A stretch of DNA of 59,899 bases from Desulfobacteraceae bacterium (lineage in GTDB: Bacteria > Desulfobacterota > Desulfobacteria > Desulfobacterales > Desulfobacteraceae), in assembly GCA_016744295.1 (NCBI GenBank), contig JADGEQ010000040.1:1-59899 (forward strand), given 5' to 3'. The first letter of the stretch is position 1, and the number at the start of each line of letters is the position of its first letter. The notes beneath the pieces were generated by a model that saw only the letters and a list, made by a program, of their open reading frames with translations, did no database searches and was not told the origin of the DNA. This document shows positions 51,786 through 59,899 of this stretch, piece after piece. A program made the position numbers and the translations under genes.

Positions 51786-53876
51786 ATGGGATCTGAGATA
51801 GAACTCGACGATTTACTGAATCATCCAATTGCAAATAGTGTTACATCGGACCTAAATAGCGAAACACTGGACAGAAGATCCTTTTTACCCAAAAAGATCC
51901 GGATTTTTACCCAGGGGTATTCCTCGCTTGAAGATCAGCCCCAATATCGCTTCAGCAGTGATAAGGAAGCGCAAAAGGTTCTGCCGGACATTATTAACAA
52001 CCAAGTTCAGAAGGTGACCTTGAAGGACGCTTTGTCTGAAACCCAAAAACAACGCTTTTCAAAGAAACGAAATATCGGAGTGGTTTTTTCCGGGGGGCCT
52101 GCTCCCGGCGGGCATAATGTGATTGCAGGCTTGTATGATGAAATCAAAAAATACAATTCTGAATCAAAATTATTTGGATTTTTGATGGGTACGGATGGGC
52201 TGATTGAATCCCGATATGTGGAGATCACCCGAAAGCTTGTGGATACCCACCGCAACATGGGCGGTTTTTCCATGATAAAGACGGGCAGGACAAAGGTTGA
52301 TTCAAAAAAGAAGATGGATGCCTCTTTGAAAACCTGTATGGATCTTAACCTGGAAGCATTGGTGGTTATCGGAGGAGATGATTCCAATACCAATGCCGCC
52401 TTTCTTGCCCAGTATTTTAAAAAGTCCGGTATTAAGGTGATCGGGGTTCCCAAAACCATTGACGGGGACATCCAGGTGTCAACCGATGACGGGGATGTCC
52501 TTTGTGCTATCTCCTTTGGCTTTCATAGTGCTGCCAGGGCCTTTTCCCAGAACATCAGTAATCTGGCCAGCGATGGGCAATCAACCGTTAAATACTGGCA
52601 TGTTTGCAAGGTGATGGGCAGGGTGGCAAGTCATTTAACATTGGAAAGTGCCCTCCAAACCCATGCAACCCTGTCTTTGATTGGAGAAGAACTGGCAGAT
52701 TATATTGACCGGGACCGCCTTGAAAAGGCAAAGGAAAATAATACCATCGATTATAATGCCTTTGGCATTACCCTGCGCCATCTGTCCCGATTAATCTGTG
52801 ATACCATTGTGCGAAGGGCTGCGGTTGGTAAAAATTACGGGATCATGATTATTCCCGAGGGGATTTTGGAATTTATCAATGAAATCCAAGTTTTTATCAT
52901 AAAAATCAATAAAATAATTGCCGAGTACAATACCATTCATGATCAGGATTTTCACAGGGCATTTCCGGGGTTGGCTGAAAAATTGGAGTATTTAAGGTGG
53001 ATAAGCCAGGGAATGATAGACAAGAGTCCCTTCCCCATCTGGAATCTTCGGGATGACGAGTTATTCAACCAATTGCCGCCATTTTTTCGGGAAGGCCTTT
53101 TGGTTGAGCGGGATCTCCATGGAAATTTTCAGTTTTCCCAAGTTAAAACGGAAAAGATGATCATGGACATGGTCAAAGAGTATCTGGGGATTTTGAAAGA
53201 GCAGGGAGTTTATAAAATAGGCATAAATAGTGACGAGTATACTGCTATTATGGCTGGCTGTCAGCTGGACCCGGATTTGTACGGAACAGCCATTTTCAGG
53301 GATCCCAAGGCCAAGTATCTTCTGGTTAAAGAGGCGATTATTTCCCAGAAAACCCTGAAACAGGTACTTGTCAATAACGGGCTCATGGATGTTGAAGAGA
53401 ATATTCCAGGGCCCATCGTTGAAATCTTTAAGAAATCTGTACCCAACTTCAAAACCCAGACCCATTTTTACGGGTATGACGGCAGGGGCTCTGCTCCCAC
53501 CCATTTTGACTGCAATTACACCTATAATTTAGGCATGACGGCATTCCATCTCATTGTCGGAAATGCCACCGGACAGATGGCAGCTATTTTGAATCTTGAA
53601 AAGGATTTTGAGCAATGGGAACCCATTGGTATTCCCATTGCCAAACTCATGCATCTGGAAGAGCGAAAGGGCAAACTCGAACTGGTAATTGAAAAGGGTC
53701 TGGTGGATTTGAATTCAAATGCATTCAGAGTTTACAAGGTGTTGCGGGAAAAATGGGTGGCAGCAGATCCAGGCCCGGACCATTACCGGCAGCCGGGACC
53801 TGTTCGATTCTCCGGTGAAACAGAGGAAGACAGGCCCATTACCCTGGTTCTCAATTCCATTGATGCAAAAAATTAA
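51786..53876 (+). CDS. pfp: Diphosphate--fructose-6-phosphate 1-phosphotransferase
   Basis: A 696-residue reversible phosphofructokinase that uses PPi in place of ATP, serving glycolysis and gluconeogenesis. FSGGPAPGGHNVIAG is the phosphate loop, VVIGGDDSNTNA has the GGDD that marks PPi use (ATP enzymes have GGDG), and PKTIDGDI has the second PPi-specific Lys. VMGRVASHLTLESAL and MIIPEGI complete the active site. It belongs to the long plant-beta-like branch; about 130 residues at the C-terminus exceed the 550-residue bacterial members. PPi-dependent enzymes are usual in sulfate reducers, which make PPi in sulfate activation. ACAGGAGCGGGA precedes the ATG. Confidence 0.95.
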   Translation: MGSEIELDDLLNHPIANSVTSDLNSETLDRRSFLPKKIRIFTQGYSSLEDQPQYRFSSDKEAQKVLPDIINNQVQKVTLKDALSETQKQRFSKKRNIGVVFSGGPAPGGHNVIAGLYDEIKKYNSESKLFGFLMGTDGLIESRYVEITRKLVDTHRNMGGFSMIKTGRTKVDSKKKMDASLKTCMDLNLEALVVIGGDDSNTNAAFLAQYFKKSGIKVIGVPKTIDGDIQVSTDDGDVLCAISFGFHSAARAFSQNISNLASDGQSTVKYWHVCKVMGRVASHLTLESALQTHATLSLIGEELADYIDRDRLEKAKENNTIDYNAFGITLRHLSRLICDTIVRRAAVGKNYGIMIIPEGILEFINEIQVFIIKINKIIAEYNTIHDQDFHRAFPGLAEKLEYLRWISQGMIDKSPFPIWNLRDDELFNQLPPFFREGLLVERDLHGNFQFSQVKTEKMIMDMVKEYLGILKEQGVYKIGINSDEYTAIMAGCQLDPDLYGTAIFRDPKAKYLLVKEAIISQKTLKQVLVNNGLMDVEENIPGPIVEIFKKSVPNFKTQTHFYGYDGRGSAPTHFDCNYTYNLGMTAFHLIVGNATGQMAAILNLEKDFEQWEPIGIPIAKLMHLEERKGKLELVIEKGLVDLNSNAFRVYKVLREKWVAADPGPDHYRQPGPVRFSGETEEDRPITLVLNSIDAKN

Positions 53877-53907
53877 AAATAATAGAATTACGAGACTAAA
53901 ATGCGGG

Positions 53908-55965
53908 TCATGATTTTTTTTTAGATGGCAAGCGGTTTATGGATGATGAGCCCTTAAAAAAGGGCTCATAAATCCTAACACTTTGTTTTCGTCCCTTGAC
54001 CCTTACCCTGTCGATGAAGTGAAAAAAAAATTGATCTTTACATTTTTGTTGGGTGGACTCGGACACAAGAATGGTGGTGCCGTATGTTTTGTTGATCCCT
54101 TCAATTCTGGATGAAAGGTTAACATTATCTCCCATGACCGTATAATCAAACCGATCATGGCTGCCAAAATTTCCCACACTCATTAATCCCGAATTAATCC
54201 CAATGCCGATGGAAATCTCCGGCATGCCCTGCTCCTTGAATGACTTGTTGATTTTTACCAGGTGTGATTTCATTAAAAGGGCTGTATGAACCGCTTTGCC
54301 CGGGTGGTCTGCATCGTCATTGGGAGCTCCCCAGAATGCCATAATGGCATCGCCAATAAATTTATCCACTGTGCCTTTGTTATCCATTATGATATGGCTC
54401 ATTTGTGTCAGATATTGGTTCATGAATTTTCCAAGAACCTGGGAATCCATTTTTTCGGAAATACCGGTAAAACCGCGGATATCGGAAAACAATACCGTAA
54501 GCTCCTTTTGCTCCCCTTCCAAAGAAAGTTGCTTGGGATTTTTCACAAGGGATTTTACCACCTCAGGTGCAAGGTAATGGGAAAAAGCGTTTTGGATATA
54601 TCTTTTGGCACGGCCCTCGTGGACATAGTTTAAGATGTTGACCAGGAACAGGAGAATCAGAAAGGTGGCAAAGGGAAAGGTGGTTCCAATGAGTTTGTTG
54701 TTAAGAAAGAAAAAATAATAGTTGCCCATAAAAATAAACAGGAAAAAAAACAAGGCCAAGACTCCCCCTGTCAGAGGTCGGGAAAAGGACAGGATAAGAT
54801 TTAGAAGAAGCCCGCCTGCAAGGATTAGCACATAAGTGATGCCGATTTCCGTAAACAAATCATATTCAAAGGGATCCGCCTGGATGAGATTGTCAACGAT
54901 GGTGGCATTTATTTCAATTCCCGGCATGCTGGGGGAAAAGGGGGTGGCTTTCAGGTCAAATAATCCAGTGGCAGAAGATCCCACCAGAACAAATTTATCC
55001 CTGAGCCCTGGATGGGGCTTGCCGGACAAAAGATCTTTGGCAGATATATAGGGAAAGGTATTTACAGGTCCCCTGTGGTTGATAACCATCTGGCCCGTAT
55101 TGGTGGTGGGAATAAAGGTGTTCCCTAAACTTATTCCCAGCACGGGGGTGCGGAGGGTTTTTATCCTGTTGTCCGTATGAATGGTCACAAGGGGGATCTC
55201 CATTCCCAGTCGCCAGGTTTCAAGGGCAAGGGAGGGGTAGGGGATCTGGTCCATTATCATGAGCAGGGGTACCTGGCGTACGGTGCCGGAATCATCGGTG
55301 AGAACATTAAAGAATCCTTCACTGGCTGCTGTGGATAAGGATTCAATATTCAAGATAGCCCGATAGGCAGGGATAAGGGAGAGGGATTCAAAGGTTGCTG
55401 TTTTTGGGACCAGGTTAATTTGGCATGAGGGAAAAGGTGTCTGATCATAAGCTTTCAGGCCGTCATTTTTAAGCTGAAACGCATACCCCATGATAACACG
55501 GCCCTGGGCCAGGGCATTCCCAAAAACAATATCATGGTCCAGTCTCTGGGATTCCATCATCTTTTTGAACACATTTTCGGCAAGATGCTTTTTTAATGTG
55601 GGGGTGAGTTTCTCAAAATAACCTGCCGGTGAGGTTCGGTCTGTTTCGGGAAAGACAATATCAAATCCTATGGTCCTGGCGCCGCTGTTGTGCATGGCAA
55701 GGGTCAGGTTGGCCAGTATATTTCTCGGCCAGGGCCATTGCCCCAGTTGTCCTAGGCTTTTTTCATCAATATCCACAATGACCACTTGGTTGGAAATGGA
55801 CTGGGTCCCCCTGATCCTGAACATGACGTCCATGATCTTATTGTCCAGTCCGGACAGGAGAAGAGGTTTTTGATTGCCAAAGGAATAAAAAACCAGGCAG
55901 GATAGAAAAATTAATAAAGATCCAATGGAAAAAGGGGCGGTAAAGAGATTTTTAGTGAGTTTCAT
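53908..55965 (-). CDS. CHASE2-domain adenylate/guanylate cyclase
   Basis: 685 residues. A first helix, a large extracytoplasmic CHASE2 domain (about 35-335: VVIVDIDEKSLGQLGQWPWPR and RTIGFDIVFPETDR are its hallmarks), three membrane helices (about 345-430) and a class III cyclase domain. Metal residues lie in LFSDIRGFTGIS and KFIGDAIMAFWGAP; VMGDNVNLSSRIEG carries the transition-state Asn/Arg. The Lys in DKFIGD and Asp in MGDNVN fit ATP as substrate. Last gene of a three-gene unit behind a FecR protein, 24 bases away. Confidence 0.93.
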   Translation of the reverse strand: MKLTKNLFTAPFSIGSLLIFLSCLVFYSFGNQKPLLLSGLDNKIMDVMFRIRGTQSISNQVVIVDIDEKSLGQLGQWPWPRNILANLTLAMHNSGARTIGFDIVFPETDRTSPAGYFEKLTPTLKKHLAENVFKKMMESQRLDHDIVFGNALAQGRVIMGYAFQLKNDGLKAYDQTPFPSCQINLVPKTATFESLSLIPAYRAILNIESLSTAASEGFFNVLTDDSGTVRQVPLLMIMDQIPYPSLALETWRLGMEIPLVTIHTDNRIKTLRTPVLGISLGNTFIPTTNTGQMVINHRGPVNTFPYISAKDLLSGKPHPGLRDKFVLVGSSATGLFDLKATPFSPSMPGIEINATIVDNLIQADPFEYDLFTEIGITYVLILAGGLLLNLILSFSRPLTGGVLALFFFLFIFMGNYYFFFLNNKLIGTTFPFATFLILLFLVNILNYVHEGRAKRYIQNAFSHYLAPEVVKSLVKNPKQLSLEGEQKELTVLFSDIRGFTGISEKMDSQVLGKFMNQYLTQMSHIIMDNKGTVDKFIGDAIMAFWGAPNDDADHPGKAVHTALLMKSHLVKINKSFKEQGMPEISIGIGINSGLMSVGNFGSHDRFDYTVMGDNVNLSSRIEGINKTYGTTILVSESTQQKCKDQFFFHFIDRVRVKGRKQSVRIYEPFFKGSSSINRLPSKKKS

Positions 55966-55989
55966 TCTGTGGCGACATCCCCATAGAAT

Positions 55990-58272
55990 TTAGCGATCCC
56001 CTGCAAAAACACCCTGGTAGGTGGTGGTGCCCGAGAAGGTTGCAGAAAAATTGCCGCCGATTCCATTGGCCCCTTGGACATTGTCCTTGGCCGTATTTCC
56101 AAAATAGGTTCCATTGACCTTGGAACCTGTGTCAGCGCCGGACACGGTTCCTTTAAAGCCCTGGGAGGTCACATCCCCAGGAAAACTGCTTATAGGAAGG
56201 GTTATCTCAGTAAAGGATATATCTCCTGTTACCGGCAGGGTGGCACCCGAATAAAAGTCAATGATCAGGTTGGCCTGGCCGTTTGTCAGGGGGGTCATTT
56301 GACCGGTATGATCAAATTTTACCCCCTTGGCCTTACCCGTATAGATTCCGGTAAAGGGAGTTGATACAGAATCCGATATTATTTGGTTAACCATGGATGC
56401 AGGGGTTTGTTCACCTGCAATCCAGAAGCTAGCTGGAACATGGACATGGTAGTCTTTCCCTGATCCCGGTTCTTCATAGGCAACTTCCCAGTATCCCCAA
56501 TTGGTGTTAGCGGACAAAGGGGTTTCCATGGAGGAGATCATGAAATTTCCATGGGTTTTTAACCCGGTATTACCCGACGGGTTTGAAATTACACTGACCC
56601 CGCCCATGACAGCGGCGATCTTATCATCTGAGATATACACGGACTTGTTTTTGTCTCCCCCGATGGTCAGGGCCGATATCTGGTTGCTGGGCTGGAGAAA
56701 GTCATATCCCGACAGGGTGCCGGTAATAATTCCACTATCTTTATTAAGGGTTATTTGAAAATCAGATGAATCATCATTAACAAAGGCAACCCTGTCAATG
56801 TTGGGGGCGTCCATGTTTTCTCCTACCCCCATGAAAAATCCATTCCAGGTTACGGAGCCTATGTTGAAATTGGCTGTCTTGGTGTTCATGGTTACGGCCA
56901 TGGTATCAGACCAGGCTCTTTGGATCGTTTGGTCCTGGACGCTGATATCAACCCCTTCCAATGCCATGCCGGCAGCTTCTTGAGAAGCCCCGTAGATGTG
57001 CCCGAATGTTTCATGGCCGCTCATGGTTTCAATCTGTCCGGTGCTATTAAAATTTTCAGTTCCCAGTACCTGCACAGCGACAATTTCGCCAGAATCAGTC
57101 ACCTGGCCAAAGGCAAATCCATGGGGGGTTTTATCCGGATGAAGGGGGTCATCTTCAAGGACAAGAAATCGTTGATTGTCCCAGTTGACAAATACCGTCA
57201 TCTCGTCCTGGATAGTGGTGTTGTTGTTATCCTGGAGTTTTCCCGTATAGGTCCAGATACCGGTGGAGGGAATGGCTGTGGTGCGGTCACCGATAAACCC
57301 CACCTCCTTGAGCAGGGCCAGAATATTTTTTTCTTCTTCGGAAATTGGGGGGAGGGGGGGAAGCGCTTTGATAGGGCTGTTGACTGGGTTATTGGGATCG
57401 TCGATTGTGTCCTTGATGTCGGCACTGGTATTTTCAGGGGGAGGTGTTGCCGTGTCAGTGAAGTCATCGGCATTTTCCATGCTGGAGTCGGCCAATTGAT
57501 CTTCAGAATTGCCTTCCGGGTCTTTTTCGTCTTGTTTTTCAGTTTCCCCTGTAGTGGCAAGTTCTCCCTCTATTTCCTGGAGAACTTTTTCGTCCATTAT
57601 TTCTGGTTTTGCAGGGGGATGGGATCCATCCCTTACAATGGTTCCGTACCCGGGTCTGTCAATGTCCACCCTGCCCATTGAATTGACCACATAAATGCTT
57701 TTTCCCCCCTGGAATACAACGGATAAAGACGTGTCCCTGACAATGCCTGCATACATGGAGCCCCTGATGCCAATAGTGGCGGCCGGGGCTTTGGTTTTAA
57801 AATTTTGGGGTGCATCCCTTGTTATGGCCCCCCCCATTATCCGAAAGCTGCCGGCTTTGATTTGAGTGATGATGCCGGAATCGGGATCACCTGATTTCCA
57901 TTGGTATTTTTTGATGACCATTTCCGTGTTCCTGCCCAGGGTGATAAGGGTGTTGTCCTTGAACATCAATTGGATTCTGCCCTGGGTGGTTTTAATGGTA
58001 TCCTGGAGAAAAACAGGGGACTTGAGTGCCAGGGGCCTGACTTTTAAATCAGATTGAATCGCCTGGGCTTTTCCCCTGAGGGCCACAACTTTTCCAATGG
58101 CATTATTTGTCATGTTTGTATTGGTCAGGGCATTTTCGGCCAGCGCATCTTCCGTTAGAGATATTATCGTTGTGGAGAAAACAACCAGCGAGAAAACAAA
58201 TAGGAAGAAACCGGTTAAAACAGGAACTGACCCAAGCATCATTAAGGGTAAATTAAATAATTGCTGTTTCAT
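55990..58272 (-). CDS. FecR-domain periplasmic/surface protein
   Basis: 760 residues. A long hydrophobic N-terminus (FFLFVFSLVVFSTTII) acts as signal or anchor. Residues about 58-200 form a FecR domain: GKVVALRGKAQAIQSDL, DTIKTTQGRIQLMFKDNTLITLG, and KTKAPAATIGIRGSMYAG, the usual ATxGIRGT. An acidic, low-complexity linker (about 235-300) follows, then a long repeat-like beta region with TGTLSG/GTVSG turns ending in YQGVFAGDR. No iron-sigma factor or TonB receptor is near; the neighbours are a CHASE2 cyclase and a TPR barrel, so it is probably a sensor or structural protein of that unit. Confidence 0.85.
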   Translation of the reverse strand: MKQQLFNLPLMMLGSVPVLTGFFLFVFSLVVFSTTIISLTEDALAENALTNTNMTNNAIGKVVALRGKAQAIQSDLKVRPLALKSPVFLQDTIKTTQGRIQLMFKDNTLITLGRNTEMVIKKYQWKSGDPDSGIITQIKAGSFRIMGGAITRDAPQNFKTKAPAATIGIRGSMYAGIVRDTSLSVVFQGGKSIYVVNSMGRVDIDRPGYGTIVRDGSHPPAKPEIMDEKVLQEIEGELATTGETEKQDEKDPEGNSEDQLADSSMENADDFTDTATPPPENTSADIKDTIDDPNNPVNSPIKALPPLPPISEEEKNILALLKEVGFIGDRTTAIPSTGIWTYTGKLQDNNNTTIQDEMTVFVNWDNQRFLVLEDDPLHPDKTPHGFAFGQVTDSGEIVAVQVLGTENFNSTGQIETMSGHETFGHIYGASQEAAGMALEGVDISVQDQTIQRAWSDTMAVTMNTKTANFNIGSVTWNGFFMGVGENMDAPNIDRVAFVNDDSSDFQITLNKDSGIITGTLSGYDFLQPSNQISALTIGGDKNKSVYISDDKIAAVMGGVSVISNPSGNTGLKTHGNFMISSMETPLSANTNWGYWEVAYEEPGSGKDYHVHVPASFWIAGEQTPASMVNQIISDSVSTPFTGIYTGKAKGVKFDHTGQMTPLTNGQANLIIDFYSGATLPVTGDISFTEITLPISSFPGDVTSQGFKGTVSGADTGSKVNGTYFGNTAKDNVQGANGIGGNFSATFSGTTTYQGVFAGDR

Positions 58273-58283
58273 ATTTTTCTTCC

Positions 58284-59618
58284 TTAAAATCGATACTCCA
58301 TTGAAGAATTAACAACATTTCTGGTGTAGTCATATAAATCCAGATTGGACAGGGATTTTGTATATTGATATCCCAGGGTAAGGGTAATGCTTTGGCGCTG
58401 GTCAGAAGATTGCCAAAGCCTTTTTTTGATTCCAGCGTCAACATAGTGGATCTTGTCTCTTCTGGATTTATCAAACAGGGCTTCCAGTCCGTCGTAACGG
58501 GTATAGAAGAAATCATAGGAGCCAAAGAGGGTAACACCGTGGGAAAACTCTCTGCTAATGTATAGCTTAATGCTGTATCGGTTGTAGCTGTATTCACTAT
58601 CGGCTGCACTTTCGTGCTCATATCCCAGGGTGGTGTCACACCAAACATTTTTGACAAGAAAGGCTGTGTCAATATCAAGGCTGATGTTGTCGGCATTTTT
58701 TTTGGAAATTTTTTCATAGGTTTTGTTTTTATAGGCAAGCACGGGAGAAAGGACAAAAGAGGGGGTAAACATATGGCGATAATAACTTTTTATCCCCAGA
58801 GAACTGGAATACTTAGATTCCTCAAGGTCCAGGTAATCTGCAGTTAGCTGTAGGCCCGTGATCCCTTTGCCATTAATATATTCAGGTCCTGATTCAATGT
58901 CAAGATAGAGGGTATCAAGCTCGCTTTCCTTTCGATATAAGGCTTTATATGCAGAAAAATTGGTCTGCCATACAAAAGGTGAATAGGGAAAAACATAGGT
59001 GTGGTTCAGGTCAGCAATACCCGAAAAAATGATATCTTCGGTTTTTTGAGCGGATTTTCCGGTCAGGGTTACGATACCGCTTGCCGCTGGGAAAATATTG
59101 TTGGCAGGACTTGCCCATACATTGTCATTCCAGTCTATTCCCAGGGAAAGGGTGCCCCGGAAAAAATGTTTTTGTTCGCTGCGGTCAATATAGGCTAAAA
59201 ATTTTTCAATATTCTGCTTAACGGTCTGGGGAGGATCTGTGAGCAAAACCTGATTACAGTATTTTCGGGCCATGTCGTTCATTCCGAGTTTTTGGTAGGC
59301 CCTTGCCATTTCAAGTTTGACCCGAAGGTCCTGGGGGGTCATGATCAATACCCGTTCATAGGTCATGACGGCCATTTCATAATTATGGAGTTCAAATGCA
59401 CTGCGTCCCAGATAAAAATTGGCTCTGTAATCGTCAGGGATCAGGTCAAAGGCCTTTAACAGGAGTTCGTAGGAACGATGATATTCCCGGGAATGGAAGG
59501 CCTCAATTCCCTGACTTAAATAATCGTCAAACAAAGGTGAATTCGCAGATATCGCCTGGTTACCCGCAAGTACAAAACAAAAAAAGAATACCAGGGCGAA
59601 TAATAAAATTTTATTCAT
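58284..59618 (-). CDS. TPR protein with outer-membrane beta-barrel
   Basis: 444 residues. Signal peptide to about 26 (LLFALVFFFCFVLAGNQAISA), three TPR-like units (about 30-145: YLSQGIEAFHSREYHRSYELLLKAF, RANFYLGRSAFELHNYEMAVMTYERVL, VKLEMARAYQKLGMNDMARKYC) and a C-terminal barrel of some 14 strands ending SSMEYRF with terminal Phe. The plan is that of SLAM-like (DUF560) proteins, which help place lipoproteins on the surface. It is the first gene of the unit with the FecR and CHASE2 genes, 11 bases before FecR, so it may carry the FecR protein outward. Confidence 0.82.
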   Translation of the reverse strand: MNKILLFALVFFFCFVLAGNQAISANSPLFDDYLSQGIEAFHSREYHRSYELLLKAFDLIPDDYRANFYLGRSAFELHNYEMAVMTYERVLIMTPQDLRVKLEMARAYQKLGMNDMARKYCNQVLLTDPPQTVKQNIEKFLAYIDRSEQKHFFRGTLSLGIDWNDNVWASPANNIFPAASGIVTLTGKSAQKTEDIIFSGIADLNHTYVFPYSPFVWQTNFSAYKALYRKESELDTLYLDIESGPEYINGKGITGLQLTADYLDLEESKYSSSLGIKSYYRHMFTPSFVLSPVLAYKNKTYEKISKKNADNISLDIDTAFLVKNVWCDTTLGYEHESAADSEYSYNRYSIKLYISREFSHGVTLFGSYDFFYTRYDGLEALFDKSRRDKIHYVDAGIKKRLWQSSDQRQSITLTLGYQYTKSLSNLDLYDYTRNVVNSSMEYRF

Positions 59619-59899
59619 ACATGGCCTTAGATTGATTGAATTAAAGGGATTAACTTATGCAAAGAGTCTACCACGAAACAAGGCGTTTTTGTCAAGTAGA
59701 AAAGCAAATAGACAGCTATTCTCGCTGAATATTATTGGTGAGGATAACCGGCCGGCGAAGATTGCAGTGTACTGATGGAACAATTCCTACAGGCCTCAGT
59801 TCCCCAATCCACCATCAAAAAAAATAAAAAACCCCGTTGTGCTTGATGGATCAAGCAGATAGAATATTTGTGCAACCAAAAAACTATCATCAACGAGGT
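59619..59899. other. Right-end gap with terminal inverted repeat
   Basis: About 280 bases with no gene. It must hold the promoter of the leftward TPR-FecR-CHASE2 unit. Near the end, ACCCCGTTG (59831-59839) and CAACGAGGT (59891-59899) match as inverted repeats with one mismatch, and the palindrome TGCTTGATGGATCAAGCA (59840-59857) lies inside. This may be one end of an insertion element cut by the window edge. Confidence 0.4.

Overview
The window reads as a chromosomal segment of a Gram-negative, probably anaerobic sulfate-reducing bacterium of the Desulfobacteraceae type (Desulfobacula/Desulfobacter-like). This placement is inferred from family resemblance only: a PPi-dependent phosphofructokinase, LptE and autotransporters (outer membrane), a PEP-CTERM protein, RNase J, an arsenosugar-type radical SAM operon with a probable selenocysteine codon, and many PAS/GGDEF/CHASE2 signalling proteins. 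The left edge cuts through a 5S rRNA gene. The right edge ends in an inverted repeat, so the window may be a whole contig bounded by repeats.

Layout. 0-3 kb: 5S rRNA end and terminator, a PEP-CTERM exported protein, and a REC-PAS signalling protein with a Cys-rich tail. 3.5-10 kb: adenine deaminase with a degenerate HsdR-N-like protein, converging on pdxA-uvrA. 10-13.5 kb: a divergent DnaA directly joined to a GlcD-type FAD oxidase, ending in a long palindrome. 13-19 kb: a leftward operon rpsF-rpsR-DUF2232-rplI-dnaB-hflX plus a small Cys-rich protein. 19-28 kb is accessory DNA: a decayed autotransporter, a second PAS protein with the same Cys-rich tail, an ISAs1 transposase remnant, a lipoprotein hydrolase/autotransporter pair, a truncated ISNCY-like transposase, an MFS carrier and a 37-codon radical SAM remnant. 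28-30 kb: a MocR regulator divergent from an EamA exporter, with direct repeats between them. 30-37.5 kb: rnj-ftsK-methyltransferase, thioesterase, zinc-ribbon protein, rhomboid, and a basic protein built from a duplicated 56-residue unit. 37.7-43.5 kb: leuS-lptE, rpsT, murJ-ftsB-like genes. 43.5-46 kb: rhodanese, MauE/DoxX, AhpD-like and ArsS radical SAM genes. 46-54 kb: small enzymes, two diguanylate cyclases, LysE, FtsY and PFP. 54-59.6 kb: a leftward trio of TPR outer-membrane barrel, FecR-domain protein and CHASE2 adenylate cyclase.

The strongest non-routine observation is that the radical SAM gene of the arsenosugar-type operon does not end at its first TGA. The frame continues for eight codons, the TGA sits where the family carries a C-terminal Cys/Sec, and a hairpin with GGU in its loop overlaps it, as expected of a bacterial SECIS. 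Other items of interest are the divergent DnaA, the shared Cys-rich output module of the two PAS proteins, the FecR/CHASE2/TPR-barrel trio, and several gene remnants in regions that otherwise look empty.
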